A stretch of 64,000 nucleotides of DNA from Sphingobacterium spiritivorum (lineage in GTDB: Bacteria; Bacteroidota; Bacteroidia; Sphingobacteriales; Sphingobacteriaceae). The notes beneath the pieces were generated by a model, which saw nothing but the letters and a program-made list of their open reading frames with translations, did not search any database and was not told where the DNA came from. Of the stretch, positions 1-8,592 are shown in pieces. The translations under genes were made by a program, and so were the position numbers. The DNA lies in assembly GCF_016724845.1 (NCBI RefSeq), contig NZ_CP068082.1, forward strand, positions 1,922,001-1,986,000, read 5' to 3'. Numbering within the stretch: the first letter of the stretch is position 1; the number at the start of each line of letters is the position of its first letter.

Positions 1-24
1 TTCTGAATAACATGGCGTTCCTTT

Positions 25-237
25 TTATCTGGTATCAGTGTTAGATGTATCGGTTACATTGGAATCGATGGGCATCACTAAAGAGTCTGCCTGACTCTGA
101 TTGTAACGGGTGTCTTCTCCATTTGTGGGAGGAACAGTTGTTGATTGTCCGCTATTCTCTGTTTTTGAGTTTCCACATGCGGCTACAGAAAGCATACAGC
201 CTGCAGCGAGCATCATTATTAATTTTGTCTTTTTCAT
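25..237 (-). CDS. small secreted lipoprotein, function unknown
   Basis: A 70-residue product opens with MKK, a hydrophobic stretch and a lipobox ending VAAC at Cys21, so it should be cleaved by signal peptidase II and lipidated. The mature part is about 49 residues, rich in Ser, Thr, Asn, Gln and Asp, with no recognisable domain and probably disordered. It lies downstream of the histidine kinase/response regulator operon on the same strand but is separated from it by a strong hairpin, so it probably has its own transcript. Function is not assigned. Confidence 0.7.
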   Translation of the reverse strand: MKKTKLIMMLAAGCMLSVAACGNSKTENSGQSTTVPPTNGEDTRYNQSQADSLVMPIDSNVTDTSNTDTR

Positions 238-280
238 AGTATTGTGATTTTTAGTGGGTAAAAAAATCTATATACTATAA

Positions 281-331
281 AAACACCCTTTATCAACAGT
301 AAGTTTACAACTCTGTCGATAAAGGGTGTTT
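281..331 (-). terminator. hairpin terminator after the response regulator gene
   Basis: A perfect 14-bp stem (arms 281-294 and 318-331) with a 23-nt loop. Read on the minus strand it follows the response regulator stop and ends in a run of five T. It separates the two-component operon from the small lipoprotein gene. Confidence 0.65.
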
Positions 332-345
332 ATCCCTGTATTCCA

Positions 346-357
346 CGTATTTATACG
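346..357. repeat. dyad motif CGTATTTATACG, copy 1
   Basis: A perfect 12-bp dyad (CGTAT-TT-ATACG) between the response regulator gene and its terminator. The same core recurs at 5637, 8453, 21770 and 21853, always outside genes. Confidence 0.5.
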
Positions 358-378
358 GTATAGTACTTTTAGTGATTT

Positions 379-1038
379 TTAATCGATTAAACCATTAAGA
401 ATAGCAAATTTGATCAATGCAGGTGTATTCTTGGATTTGGTCTTATCAATGAGACTCTGTCTGTGTCCCTCAACGGTACGCTTACTCAGAAACAAACGTT
501 TGGATATTTCCAGATTCGTAAGACCTTCACCCAACAATTCCAGGACCTCCAATTCCCGTGATGAAAGATCCAGCTCAGCGGGATCGATTTTTGTGGGTTG
601 TGTTACTGCTTTTTCAATAAGCTTATCAATAAACTTCATTGTCAATTCTTCACACAGGAATCGCCCCCCTTTTGCGACATGATTGATGCAGAAGATCATC
701 TCTTCCGCAGCCACGTTTTTTACCAGATAAGCTTTAGCTCCACTTTGGAAAGATTTGGCGACATGCTGATCACAATCGAGCATAGTAAGAACAATGACCT
801 TAAGAGCAATATTACGCGATTCAATCTCTTTCAGCAGTTGAAGACCGTCAATATTATGCATACTCAGATCGGTAATCAGGATATCGGCCTCTGTTCCCGA
901 GGTCAAAAGATCCAACACTTCTTTTCCGCTTCCGACCTCTCCTACTACTTCAAAATTTTCCTGAGAATCCAACAATAATTTGATTCCATTTCTGACCACT
1001 AAGTGGTCTTCTGCTAATATTATTCTGATTTTTCTCAT
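379..1038 (-). CDS. NarL/FixJ-family response regulator
   Basis: The 219-residue protein has an N-terminal receiver domain (about 4-120) with the acidic pocket E10/D11, the phosphoacceptor Asp57 (ITDLSM) and the conserved Lys in the YLVKN segment. A LuxR-type helix-turn-helix follows (about 150-215; SSRELEVLELLGEGLTNLEI then RTVEGHR). It should be phosphorylated by the upstream kinase and act as a DNA-binding regulator. The start codon lies 2 nt after the kinase stop, so the two are one operon and probably translationally coupled. Targets are not shown by sequence; NarL-type proteins bind short dyads, so the GTATTTATAC elements nearby are one candidate (inference). Confidence 0.92.
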   Translation of the reverse strand: MRKIRIILAEDHLVVRNGIKLLLDSQENFEVVGEVGSGKEVLDLLTSGTEADILITDLSMHNIDGLQLLKEIESRNIALKVIVLTMLDCDQHVAKSFQSGAKAYLVKNVAAEEMIFCINHVAKGGRFLCEELTMKFIDKLIEKAVTQPTKIDPAELDLSSRELEVLELLGEGLTNLEISKRLFLSKRTVEGHRQSLIDKTKSKNTPALIKFAILNGLID

Positions 1039-1040
1039 AT

Positions 1041-2141
1041 TTATATTACTTGCAACGTTACAAGCACGGTAGTTCCGGTGTTTTGTGTTTTTATTTTTAT
1101 ACTGCCATTATAGAAATTGATTCTGCTTTGAATGTTTCTCAATCCAGACCCTTCTTCCATGCATTCTTTTACATCTTTTTTAAATCCTTTTCCATTATCT
1201 ACTACTTCCACATTTACCCAGTCTTCTTTTCTCGATACTTTGACACGGATTCTAGTCGCCACAGCATGTTTCATACAGTTGTTTAAGAGCTCTTGTACAA
1301 TCCGGTAGATAGCGAGTTTCATTTCATCAGATAATTGCTCGCACTTCTCCTGTACCAAAGGAATAACCTGAAAATCCGGAATAGAAATCCGCTCAGACAT
1401 CGATCCTATCGCTGCCTTCAATCCAAAATCATGCAATACAGAAGGCACAAGGTCCATTGATATATTCCGGATCTGAAAAATAGCTTCATTCAACATTTCT
1501 TTGATCGGCAGCATCCAATCTTCCTCTCCCGATTTTAGTGTCTGATGCTGAAGATTGAGCCGGATTGCATAGAGCAGCTGGGCAGTACTGTCATGTAATA
1601 AATGTCCAATATTTTGTCGTTCCTGTTCCTGGGTAGCAATAATAGTATGGTAGATCTCCTGCTTTAATTCCAGTAACTGACCATTCGGACTAAACTCTTT
1701 ATCAAAGATAAGCAAACAATATTGCTCATCGCCTATCTTTGTTTTGTATTTGCGAACATAAGTATCTGTTATTAATACTTTATTTTTATCCTTTACAAAC
1801 CCCAGACTGACAAGTAAGGGTGCCTTTAACGCCTGACTATTCTGTAAAACAGACTTTAGACTGATTGCATCTTCTCCTGTCAGAAATTCAAAAACAGGCC
1901 TGCCCAATATTTCATTCGGCTTATACTTCAACATCTTTTCCAGTTTCTTGTTGAGACGTGATATTTGAAAATAACGATCAAGAAGCAGAATCCCAAACGG
2001 ACCTTCTTTGAAAAAGATATCGAAACAAAGTTCGTCCCGATCAAAATCTTCATCGAATAGCGAATACTGTGCTTTATTATTGACAGACTCCTGCTTAGGT
2101 TCAATACAATTCCCTGCTTCGTTGCCTATTTTTTCATTCAT
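1041..2141 (-). CDS. cytosolic PAS-domain sensor histidine kinase (HisKA_3 type)
   Basis: The 366-residue protein has no signal peptide or membrane segment. A PAS-like sensor lies at about 40-150 (FGILLLDRYFQISRLNKK). A HisKA_3 dimerisation domain follows, with the H-box ERQNIGHLLHD placing the phosphoacceptor at His183. The C-terminal HATPase_c domain shows an N-box (ELLNNCMKHA), a G1 box (DNGKGF) and a G2 box (GSGLRNI). This layout is typical of NarX/DegS-like kinases that pair with NarL-type regulators, and its partner follows 2 nt downstream. The signal is unknown; the missing membrane anchor points to an intracellular cue such as a small molecule or redox state (inference). Confidence 0.92.
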   Translation of the reverse strand: MNEKIGNEAGNCIEPKQESVNNKAQYSLFDEDFDRDELCFDIFFKEGPFGILLLDRYFQISRLNKKLEKMLKYKPNEILGRPVFEFLTGEDAISLKSVLQNSQALKAPLLVSLGFVKDKNKVLITDTYVRKYKTKIGDEQYCLLIFDKEFSPNGQLLELKQEIYHTIIATQEQERQNIGHLLHDSTAQLLYAIRLNLQHQTLKSGEEDWMLPIKEMLNEAIFQIRNISMDLVPSVLHDFGLKAAIGSMSERISIPDFQVIPLVQEKCEQLSDEMKLAIYRIVQELLNNCMKHAVATRIRVKVSRKEDWVNVEVVDNGKGFKKDVKECMEEGSGLRNIQSRINFYNGSIKIKTQNTGTTVLVTLQVI

Positions 2142-2576
2142 AATATTTTTCGCTGATTACACACTCTATATACGCTTAACACTTTATTATTAACCCGTAT
2201 TCATCGTAATACAACAACTCTTGTTTTCAAATGTTTTATAACTTATCCTATTAATTTAAGCAAAGCTCCGCTGATGAATCAGCTTTCCATAAAAACTCCT
2301 CTTCCTGAAACTTAAAAAGGCAACTTACAGCTATTCTGGATTACGTTATAGTACTATTGAGAGATATATCCTGATATAATAGAAAATATCTCGCTAAATA
2401 TAATTGTTAAATTTATAAGAGATACAGAGTTGATCTGAATTTTCCTTCTTATTCGCACAAATCAGGTATTTAACGCTAATTTTTTTCAACTTAACCGCGA
2501 CAAATACCTGACTTTAATTATTATAAAACATCATCATCTTGTCGCCGTTTTTACAGTACATCTAATCTCTGATATT
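2142..2576. other. 435-bp intergenic region with a long-spaced inverted repeat
   Basis: A divergent promoter region between the kinase gene (minus) and the 2577 gene (plus), with no convincing ORF or RNA gene. Its notable content is a 10-bp inverted repeat, TCAGGTATTT at 2462-2471 and AAATACCTGA at 2502-2511. The half-sites resemble the flanks of the GTATTTATAC elements elsewhere in the first 22 kb. Confidence 0.5.
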
Positions 2577-3209
2577 ATGAAACATGAAATTCCGATTCAG
2601 CAGACCGGCCGTAGTATGGATGCTTCAGAATCTATATGCTTCCCTGAGAAAGTGGATGCTAAAGATTTTTATGAAATAGTTCGTAACAGGCTCCTTAGAA
2701 TAGATAACTGGTATGCATTAGCTGAACTTCCTATGGCTTCTTTCATACAAATTGATCAAAATGGCCAGGAGACTACTGATTTACCAAAAGTTGGAAACTT
2801 TATTAAAATTGACATTCCGGGTCCAGGCTTATCAAGTACCCGCGGTTTTGATTTCGTAAGAATCGAACGCATTGATGAAACAGATGAAGATAATCTTCAA
2901 ACGCTAACATTAACATTGCGCCCAAGTACGGATCCTATTGATCAGTCCGATAATGAAATCAAGCACTTTTTTAAGGATATAGCGACTTCTACCTTACAGA
3001 TTCAACGGATTAATAATAGTATTAATGTAAATTATTTTGGCCGAAATGAACTTATGAATCTGGATGTGGAAGCACTTACTGATAAATTACGCAATTTCTT
3101 CGTAGGAATGGGTGCACGTTTGGGCGCTTCATTTCCACAATGGAAACTACTACTTAAAGGTTTAGTAAACAGCAATATTATCCAGGGAAACAGGAATAAG
3201 CCACTTTAG
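2577..3209 (+). CDS. conserved-looking hypothetical protein
   Basis: The 210-residue protein has no signal peptide or membrane helix. The middle (about 55-125) is rich in beta-type segments, including a KVGNFIKIDIPGPG stretch and a LTLTLRPS strand. The C-terminal 60 residues look helical with a hydrophobic patch (FFVGMGARLGASFPQWKLLLKGLV). I do not recognise the family. It stands alone between a large upstream gap and its own terminator, in a neighbourhood of stress-type genes. Composition matches its neighbours, so it looks like a genuine gene. Confidence 0.7.
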   Translation: MKHEIPIQQTGRSMDASESICFPEKVDAKDFYEIVRNRLLRIDNWYALAELPMASFIQIDQNGQETTDLPKVGNFIKIDIPGPGLSSTRGFDFVRIERIDETDEDNLQTLTLTLRPSTDPIDQSDNEIKHFFKDIATSTLQIQRINNSINVNYFGRNELMNLDVEALTDKLRNFFVGMGARLGASFPQWKLLLKGLVNSNIIQGNRNKPL

Positions 3210-3257
3210 AATATTCGACAACTTTTCTTTTATACACTTCAATAACTATTTTTCTTT

Positions 3258-3284
3258 AAAAGTCTTCCTCCCCGGAAGACTTTT
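3258..3284. terminator. bidirectional hairpin terminator
   Basis: An 11-bp perfect stem (AAAAGTCTTCC / GGAAGACTTTT) with a 5-nt loop and T-rich flanks on the plus strand. It sits between convergent genes at 3209 and 3288. Confidence 0.75.
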
Positions 3285-3287
3285 TAT

Positions 3288-3965
3288 TTAAATCCTTGTG
3301 CTATCCATCGCTTTCGCCCATTTTGTACGGTTGCAGCGCCTACAAAAACCTCCTTCAGGCATTACTTCCTCTACTCTTCCACAATACATACAGGCAAAAG
3401 GACCAGATTGAAACTCCTCCTTTACCTGCCGGTAATCATCCGGGAATAGGGGTAATCCGTACTTTACTTCCTTATCTGCATAAAAAAGTATACTCATTGT
3501 GCCATCTACTTCTAATACTGCCATTTTTACCTGGCCCAGATGCTCTACGGATTGATTGCGTAATTCAGAGAAAAACTCCATCTTCGAAAAATCTCCGTCA
3601 TGCTCATGTTTCAGATCAAACTCGCCTGCTCTGACCACAACCATCGCCCGGCCTTCGAGCATCTTATTGAGAAAAGCAGATTTTGATGAAGCCCATGTCA
3701 CGAATTTATAAATCAGTATGATGGAAAATAACACGACAAACGCATACAGCACCGGGAGCTCTTCCTGAAACATTGGATCACCGGCAGCAGAACCCAGACT
3801 CAGGATGATCGCCACTTCAAAAAGGGTCAACTGCCTCACACCTTTCTTGCCCGACAACCGAAGAATAATCAGTATCAAAGCAAACATTATAACAGAGCGA
3901 ACAACAATCTCTCCGAGAAACCCCCATTCCACTCCCTCTAAAAAGATCTTTCTGAAGCCGTCCAT
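3288..3965 (-). CDS. DUF421 (YetF/YcaP-like) membrane protein with C-terminal zinc ribbon
   Basis: The 225-residue protein has three predicted membrane helices (about 18-36, 46-60, 68-90) followed by the small soluble domain typical of DUF421 (about 95-175). DUF421 proteins are poorly understood inner-membrane proteins. A tail not usual for the family carries C192, C195, C208 and C211 (CMYC and CRRC), arranged as a treble-clef or zinc-ribbon metal site. A short basic protein gene ends 5 nt upstream on the same strand, so the two are probably co-transcribed. Confidence 0.85.
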   Translation of the reverse strand: MDGFRKIFLEGVEWGFLGEIVVRSVIMFALILIILRLSGKKGVRQLTLFEVAIILSLGSAAGDPMFQEELPVLYAFVVLFSIILIYKFVTWASSKSAFLNKMLEGRAMVVVRAGEFDLKHEHDGDFSKMEFFSELRNQSVEHLGQVKMAVLEVDGTMSILFYADKEVKYGLPLFPDDYRQVKEEFQSGPFACMYCGRVEEVMPEGGFCRRCNRTKWAKAMDSTRI

Positions 3966-3970
3966 AGAAA

Positions 3971-4186
3971 CTATTTTTTAGACGTTTTTTTCTTAGGCTC
4001 TTTAGGGTAGGTATGCATATCAGGCATAGTATGAAGCTGCCCGACCTGAGGATCTACCCCTGCTTCTCCATCCTTTTCCTGTTTCTTGTCACGTTTTTCA
4101 ACTACAGATGTAATAGTCTTTTGCTTTTTGGGTTGTCTTTCCTTATTAATGATTCCAACTTTTGCGTTCTCCTTTTTAATAGCCAT
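3971..4186 (-). CDS. small highly charged hypothetical protein
   Basis: A 71-residue, Lys/Glu-rich protein beginning MAIKKENAKVG and ending in a Lys-rich tail. It has no hydrophobic segment or known domain and is probably disordered. It ends 5 nt before the DUF421 gene start and so is likely the first gene of that operon. Function is not known. Confidence 0.6.
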   Translation of the reverse strand: MAIKKENAKVGIINKERQPKKQKTITSVVEKRDKKQEKDGEAGVDPQVGQLHTMPDMHTYPKEPKKKTSKK

Positions 4187-4377
4187 AGTCTTTAAGTTTT
4201 AATGATGATTTGTTTTAATAGAACACAGATACTATGCTGAAAGTTTTGAAACCTTTATTGTGGGTTGGGGACTATGTGATATACCTGATCGGATCAGATT
4301 AATACGCGATGTATGCTGTACATTAAACAATCGCTTACATGAGCTTGTTTACTAAATACATCTATACACATATTATT

Positions 4378-4911
4378 ATGAACAAAATAGCCATATTAGC
4401 TGCAGACGGTTTTGAAGAAATCGAATTAAAATCGCCAAAAATATATTTGCAGAACAAGGGATTTCAGGTAGACATTGTCTCGCCAAAAGACATTGAATTT
4501 GTACGTTCATGGAATCATTTTGACTGGGGTCCTTCTTATCCTATTGATGTACATCTTGCAGAGGCTGACCCCGCCGTTTATGAAGCCCTGATCTTACCCG
4601 GAGGAACACTAAGTCCTGATGCCTTGCGTGTGCTACCCAAAGCACTGGATTTTATTAAGCATTTTATCGAACAAAAGAAACTGATAGCAGCAATCTGCCA
4701 CGGAGCCTGGCCGCTTGTAGAACTTGATTATGTAAAAGGAAAGAGAATGACTTCTGTCAGTAATATCCGCTCCGACCTCAAAAATGCCGGGGCAATCTGG
4801 GAAGATGAAGCAGTCATTCAGGATGGCAATCTCATCAGTAGCCGTACTCCTGACGATTTAGAGTTCTTCAATAGTGCTGTAACAGCCTATCTGGAAGAAG
4901 TAATACTTTAA
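4378..4911 (+). CDS. DJ-1/PfpI family protein (class I glutamine amidotransferase-like)
   Basis: Starting at the second Met gives a 177-residue protein that opens with the family N-terminus MNKIAILAADGFEEIEL; an in-frame ATG at 4339 would add 13 unrelated residues. The nucleophile elbow is AAICHGAWPL with Cys107 and His108, and the conserved Glu in GFEEIE is present. Relatives are proteases, deglycases or chaperones linked to oxidative and carbonyl stress, and the exact activity cannot be told from sequence. It is a single gene ending in a strong terminator. Confidence 0.88.
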   Translation: MNKIAILAADGFEEIELKSPKIYLQNKGFQVDIVSPKDIEFVRSWNHFDWGPSYPIDVHLAEADPAVYEALILPGGTLSPDALRVLPKALDFIKHFIEQKKLIAAICHGAWPLVELDYVKGKRMTSVSNIRSDLKNAGAIWEDEAVIQDGNLISSRTPDDLEFFNSAVTAYLEEVIL

Positions 4912-4926
4912 TTCTAATCCTTAAAA

Positions 4927-4963
4927 AAATGCGGGCATTTCAAAAATAGAGATGCCCGCATTT
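4927..4963. terminator. hairpin terminator, convergent genes
   Basis: A 12-bp perfect stem (arms 4927-4938 and 4952-4963), flanked by A-rich and T-rich tracts. It lies between the convergent PfpI and PNPOx-like genes and could serve both. Confidence 0.75.
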
Positions 4964-4985
4964 ATATTTTATACATCGATACCAG

Positions 4986-5504
4986 CTATACGGTAAGATC
5001 GCCATGAATACCATCGTGATCCGGTTTTCCGGTCAGCAGAGATTTCAGCATTTTGAAAGCTGCTACAGGAGCAATATTCTTATTATCCCAATAATGGCCT
5101 TCTAAGATCTCTACCCTTAACAAAACAATCCGGGGATCTTCCGGACCATCAAACCAGATTTCTAATGCAGGACTCCAAAGTTCATTGATTTTTTCCTGGT
5201 CTTGCATTTCTTCAGCTATTCCATATAGATTCAGAAAACCAGCTCTCTTGCCACTTTGCATCATAAGATTGACAAAAGGATCTTTAGCGACTTCTTCATC
5301 CTTATGAGTCTGAGAAGAGGTCATAAACCACAGATAACCGTTATCATCTACCTGCAGTACTGTCATTGGTCGTACAGAAAGTGGCACCCCTGTGCGTATA
5401 TCCGTACAGAAAAAGCAGGTTTTGGCATCATCTACAATTTCTCTTATTTTTTCTAACGCCTTTTGTCCGTCCAGATTTTCTTCTCTGTTTTGTTCAGTGT
5501 TCAT
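4986..5504 (-). CDS. pyridoxamine 5'-phosphate oxidase-like, general stress protein 26 family
   Basis: The 172-residue protein has the split-barrel flavin-binding fold. Visible landmarks are ALEKIREIVDDAKTCFFCT, VPLSVRPMTVLQVDDNGYLWFMTS and the ...VNLMMQSGKRAGFLNLYGIAE strand, which match bacterial GSP26-like proteins (COG3871 type). These bind FMN or FAD and are induced by general stress, although substrates are mostly unknown. It is a single gene, divergent from the DUF2383 gene across a 305-bp gap with the CGTATTTATACG dyad. Confidence 0.85.
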   Translation of the reverse strand: MNTEQNREENLDGQKALEKIREIVDDAKTCFFCTDIRTGVPLSVRPMTVLQVDDNGYLWFMTSSQTHKDEEVAKDPFVNLMMQSGKRAGFLNLYGIAEEMQDQEKINELWSPALEIWFDGPEDPRIVLLRVEILEGHYWDNKNIAPVAAFKMLKSLLTGKPDHDGIHGDLTV

Positions 5505-5809
5505 ATTATATCTCCTATTAGTTTTTTTATTCTTTATCAGTTACACACCATTATGGAATGCTGATCTGTCTAAAAAACAATTATTGATACCTTAAAGTTT
5601 ACCTGTCATCGCAATCAGGTATAAAGAAGTATAATTCGTATTTATACGGAAAGAATAATAATTAATACCCGATATCACAGCTCAAAAACATTTAACTCGC
5701 TAACAAACAGCAACTTAAATATATTACATAAAATTATAGACTAAACTTTTCCCGAACATCTTCGTTTCTTCAGTACATCGATATTTATTCATTATTAAAA
5801 AGAAAAGAT
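5505..5809. other. 305-bp divergent promoter region with dyad motif
   Basis: Lies between the PNPOx-like gene (minus) and the DUF2383 gene (plus). There is no ORF of note. It contains AAAGTTTAC at about 5594-5602, CAGGTATAAAG at about 5617-5627 and the dyad CGTATTTATACG at 5637-5648. Confidence 0.5.
5637..5648. repeat. dyad motif CGTATTTATACG, copy 2
   Basis: A perfect 12-bp dyad, 133 bp upstream of the PNPOx-like gene and 161 bp upstream of the DUF2383 gene, in their shared divergent promoter region. Confidence 0.5.
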
Positions 5810-6271
5810 ATGACTACGGAAAACAAAACAGCTGAAATTGTTAATGATCTTATTGAAATCAATAACGACAGAATTGAAGGATATACCAGAGCATTAGAAG
5901 ATCTTAAAGACGAAGAAAATCTGGATCTCAGATCTCTTTTTGAAGATTATATCCAACAAACACGTCAATTCAACAGCGAACTGAACCCTTTGGTTGTGAT
6001 CAATGGTGAAGAACCAACTACTGGCACACGTACATCAGGCAAGTTGCACCGTCTCTGGTTAGATGTCAAAGCTACATTCAGCGGACATGACCGTAAAAGC
6101 ATCCTTGAGGAGTGTGAACGCGGAGAGGATGCCAGCAAAAAAGCTTATCAGGAGGCACTGCGTGAAGCTCCGCACCTTCCCATCAATGTGGTGGATATAA
6201 TCAGAAGCCAGTCTGAAAAACAATTGCAGGCTCATGATCGCATACGCGACCTCAGAGACAGCAGTAGATAA
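5810..6271 (+). CDS. PA2169-type four-helix-bundle protein (DUF2383)
   Basis: The 153-residue protein is predicted all-helical. The N-terminus NKTAEIVNDLIEINNDRIEGY and the segment LFEDYIQQTRQFNSEL match the DUF2383/PA2169 ferritin-like family. The central SGKLHRLWLDVKATFSGHDRKSILEECERGED stretch is the family's most conserved part. Members are small cytosolic bundles often found with stress genes; no enzymatic role is established. It precedes an unrecognised gene by 67 bp on the same strand, so an operon is possible. Confidence 0.88.
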   Translation: MTTENKTAEIVNDLIEINNDRIEGYTRALEDLKDEENLDLRSLFEDYIQQTRQFNSELNPLVVINGEEPTTGTRTSGKLHRLWLDVKATFSGHDRKSILEECERGEDASKKAYQEALREAPHLPINVVDIIRSQSEKQLQAHDRIRDLRDSSR

Positions 6272-6338
6272 AAGCTAAGTTATATGCTTCGGTCTAACCG
6301 TATATCCAAATGAGAAATTAAGATTAAACAATTAGACT

Positions 6339-6830
6339 ATGGATACTACATACAATTATATTCATGAATTGAGAAATCGTCAGATGGCTTTACGTGCGAA
6401 GATCGAAGCAAGTACAATTGCAGGAGAGATTCAATTCTCCTATGGTCAGGATTGCTATCAGGAAGAAGCCCGGTCTATGGGTCTGCGGATGATCCGTGAT
6501 GGCCTGGATTTGAAGGGTGAACAAATTATTCTGGGATTCGTGAGAGAACATTACCCTGATTATGTTGAGGAAGAATTGAAATGGATCAGCAAAATGATGC
6601 GCTATCTGAATAAAATTACAGATACTCTTATTGACAATTTGCTGGCGGAGGGATATATAGCGCTTCACGGCAACATTGATCTCCCAAATGAAAACACGCT
6701 CTTCTATCCGCTAAAGATATTAGATGAGGAGAGCCTCTTACATTATAAACTGAACATAAATACGCTGATAGATCTGAACCGCCCACAGGATCTGGAACAT
6801 ATTGAAGGATGGGTATATTATAAGTCCTGA
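6339..6830 (+). CDS. hypothetical protein
   Basis: The 163-residue soluble protein is predicted mostly helical, with no signal peptide and no recognised domain. The central segment GLDLKGEQIILGFVREHYPDY resembles no motif I can name. It follows the DUF2383 gene by 67 bp on the same strand. Composition matches its neighbours. Function is not assigned. Confidence 0.65.
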   Translation: MDTTYNYIHELRNRQMALRAKIEASTIAGEIQFSYGQDCYQEEARSMGLRMIRDGLDLKGEQIILGFVREHYPDYVEEELKWISKMMRYLNKITDTLIDNLLAEGYIALHGNIDLPNENTLFYPLKILDEESLLHYKLNINTLIDLNRPQDLEHIEGWVYYKS

Positions 6831-6909
6831 ACATCATTGAAGCCTGAATTATTATCTGCAATACAGCTTCATCTGTAATCCTTTCGTACTGTCAGACATA
6901 AATTAGTTC

Positions 6910-6917
6910 TATATTTG
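6910..6917 (+). promoter_or_regulatory. candidate -7 promoter box TATATTTG
   Basis: Matches the Bacteroidota -7 consensus TAnnTTTG, about 90 bp upstream of the 7009 start. The -33 element is not convincing. Confidence 0.35.
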
Positions 6918-7008
6918 CTCCCGCAAAATAACGGTATTTCTAAAACTGAAAACAGAAAGTAATCATATTAGAAATATGTACTAATCCATTCAGAAACAAT
7001 CAGACAGT

Positions 7009-8151
7009 ATGAAAACTATAATTTTATTCTTAACCACTATTCTGTACTTATATTCTTCGAGTCCGGTTTTCGGGCAACAAAAAGATTTAAATTTTGATGC
7101 CGCCTACAAGAAACAAAATGATCAGAAAGTGACCATTGAGATTAATGAATTGCAGGAATTAACCTACATTATTCTATCGCTAACAGACATTGCAAAGAAT
7201 AATAAGGTAATGACAGATCAGAGTACGGAATACTATCGTCAGGTGATAGCTCATTTTACTCCATATGCCGATGATGAAGTGGTTCATAAATTCAATACTC
7301 TTCTATCCGAAAATATTGTTAATTATTTTATTCTGGCTGGTAATGCCTATGGATTCAGATTTGAGAAAGATAAAATCGTAGCCACTGGTATTTACAATTT
7401 TCCGGCAAAAGGAGTCGGTAAATTTGAAGCTAAAACAAATCCCATAATCACCTATATAAATGACCTGGAGGATTTTGCAAAAAAATCAAAATTTCGAAAA
7501 TTCTATAAAGATCATAACAGGTTTTACAAGAATTTAAAGAAGGAATATCATAGGTTTGCAGCTATTGACGAGCAAAAGAAATGGCTGGAAAAGGAATTTG
7601 ATTATAACATAAATAGTTACAGGGTGCTCACCTCTCCTCTGATCGGCGGCATGAATGCTACACATACCTTTGAAGACAATGATTTCAAGGAGACCTTACT
7701 GTTTTTGCCAACCATAAAAAAAGATAAAGAATGGACGGAAAACTATAGAAAAGCGATTAATACACGGATAATATTTACAGAAATTGATCACAACTATGTA
7801 GGTCCTGTGAGCGAAAAGAACAAAGAAAAAATCAATAGTATATTTGATAACAGAGCGAAGTGGGTGGACAGCACAAACAGATCGACGCAGCACTATCCCA
7901 CACCTGTAAAAGTTTTCGACGAATATCTGACATGGGGACTTTTCCTTCTCTATGCTCATGATCTGCTTCCAGATGACAAAGACCTTTTCAATCAAATGGT
8001 AGAAAATGTAAATACTATGATGATCAGTAAAAAAGGCTTCCCGAAGGCTAAAGAATTTAATAAAGAACTGTTAAAACTCTATATGGAATACAAAGGCAAG
8101 GGAATCGATTCCTTATATGCGCCTCTGCTGGAATGGAGTTCCAGACAATAA
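7009..8151 (+). CDS. secreted or periplasmic hypothetical protein
   Basis: The 380-residue protein begins with a signal peptide (MKTIILFLTTILYLYSSSPVFGQ, cut near residue 23). The mature part is helix-rich, Lys/Asn/Tyr-rich and lacks a known domain. There is no lipobox Cys, so a soluble periplasmic or exported protein is expected. It is monocistronic, with a weak hairpin just downstream. I do not recognise the family. Confidence 0.7.
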   Translation: MKTIILFLTTILYLYSSSPVFGQQKDLNFDAAYKKQNDQKVTIEINELQELTYIILSLTDIAKNNKVMTDQSTEYYRQVIAHFTPYADDEVVHKFNTLLSENIVNYFILAGNAYGFRFEKDKIVATGIYNFPAKGVGKFEAKTNPIITYINDLEDFAKKSKFRKFYKDHNRFYKNLKKEYHRFAAIDEQKKWLEKEFDYNINSYRVLTSPLIGGMNATHTFEDNDFKETLLFLPTIKKDKEWTENYRKAINTRIIFTEIDHNYVGPVSEKNKEKINSIFDNRAKWVDSTNRSTQHYPTPVKVFDEYLTWGLFLLYAHDLLPDDKDLFNQMVENVNTMMISKKGFPKAKEFNKELLKLYMEYKGKGIDSLYAPLLEWSSRQ

Positions 8152-8164
8152 TCCAATAGATGAG

Positions 8165-8197
8165 AAACGGTATAATTTTAATAATTGTACCGTTTTT
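8165..8197 (+). terminator. hairpin terminator
   Basis: An 8-bp stem (AAACGGTA / TACCGTTT) with an AT-rich loop and a following T run, just after the 7009 gene stop. Confidence 0.55.
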
Positions 8198-8592
8198 ATC
8201 GAAGAAAGCTTGGTTTCCGAAGCTAAAATTCTCCTTATTTGCCTTTTGACCATAGCCTTAAGCCATTTAAACTGCAAAAAATGAAAGTAAAAACCCGGAT
8301 AATCTTTCAGCAGTTCACTTTTTGAAATAGTTAATAGTCATATAATATCTATATTTTTTACATAAAGAACATCCTTTTATTTTTCAATACAGAAAACCAG
8401 AATTTACACGATTAAAAAAGTAAAAAAGTGTCAGTAAAAATACTTCCTTAGCGGTATTTATACCTGTTTATTAAGAATTAACCCTCATTTAATGATATAT
8501 GTTCTTTTGTGATGGAACATTATGGCGATTCAGCTGTTTATATATCAGTACAGCACAAAACAGCTGCCGACAAATTTAACATTTATCTATAC
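8198..8592. other. about 395-bp upstream region of the glycosyltransferase operon
   Basis: No convincing ORF or RNA. It contains the dyad GGTATTTATACC at 8453-8464, about 130 bp before the likely ATG. An in-frame GTG at 8509 and ATG at 8512 could extend the glycosyltransferase by about 28 residues, but those residues do not resemble the family. Confidence 0.5.
8453..8464. repeat. dyad motif GGTATTTATACC, copy 3
   Basis: A perfect 12-bp dyad with the same GTATTTATAC core as the copies at 346, 5637 and 21853, upstream of the GT4 gene. Confidence 0.5.

Noticed and set aside
8509..8592. Upstream GTG/ATG starts for the GT4 gene
   Set aside because: The family N-terminus begins at the ATG at 8593 and the extra residues do not match it.
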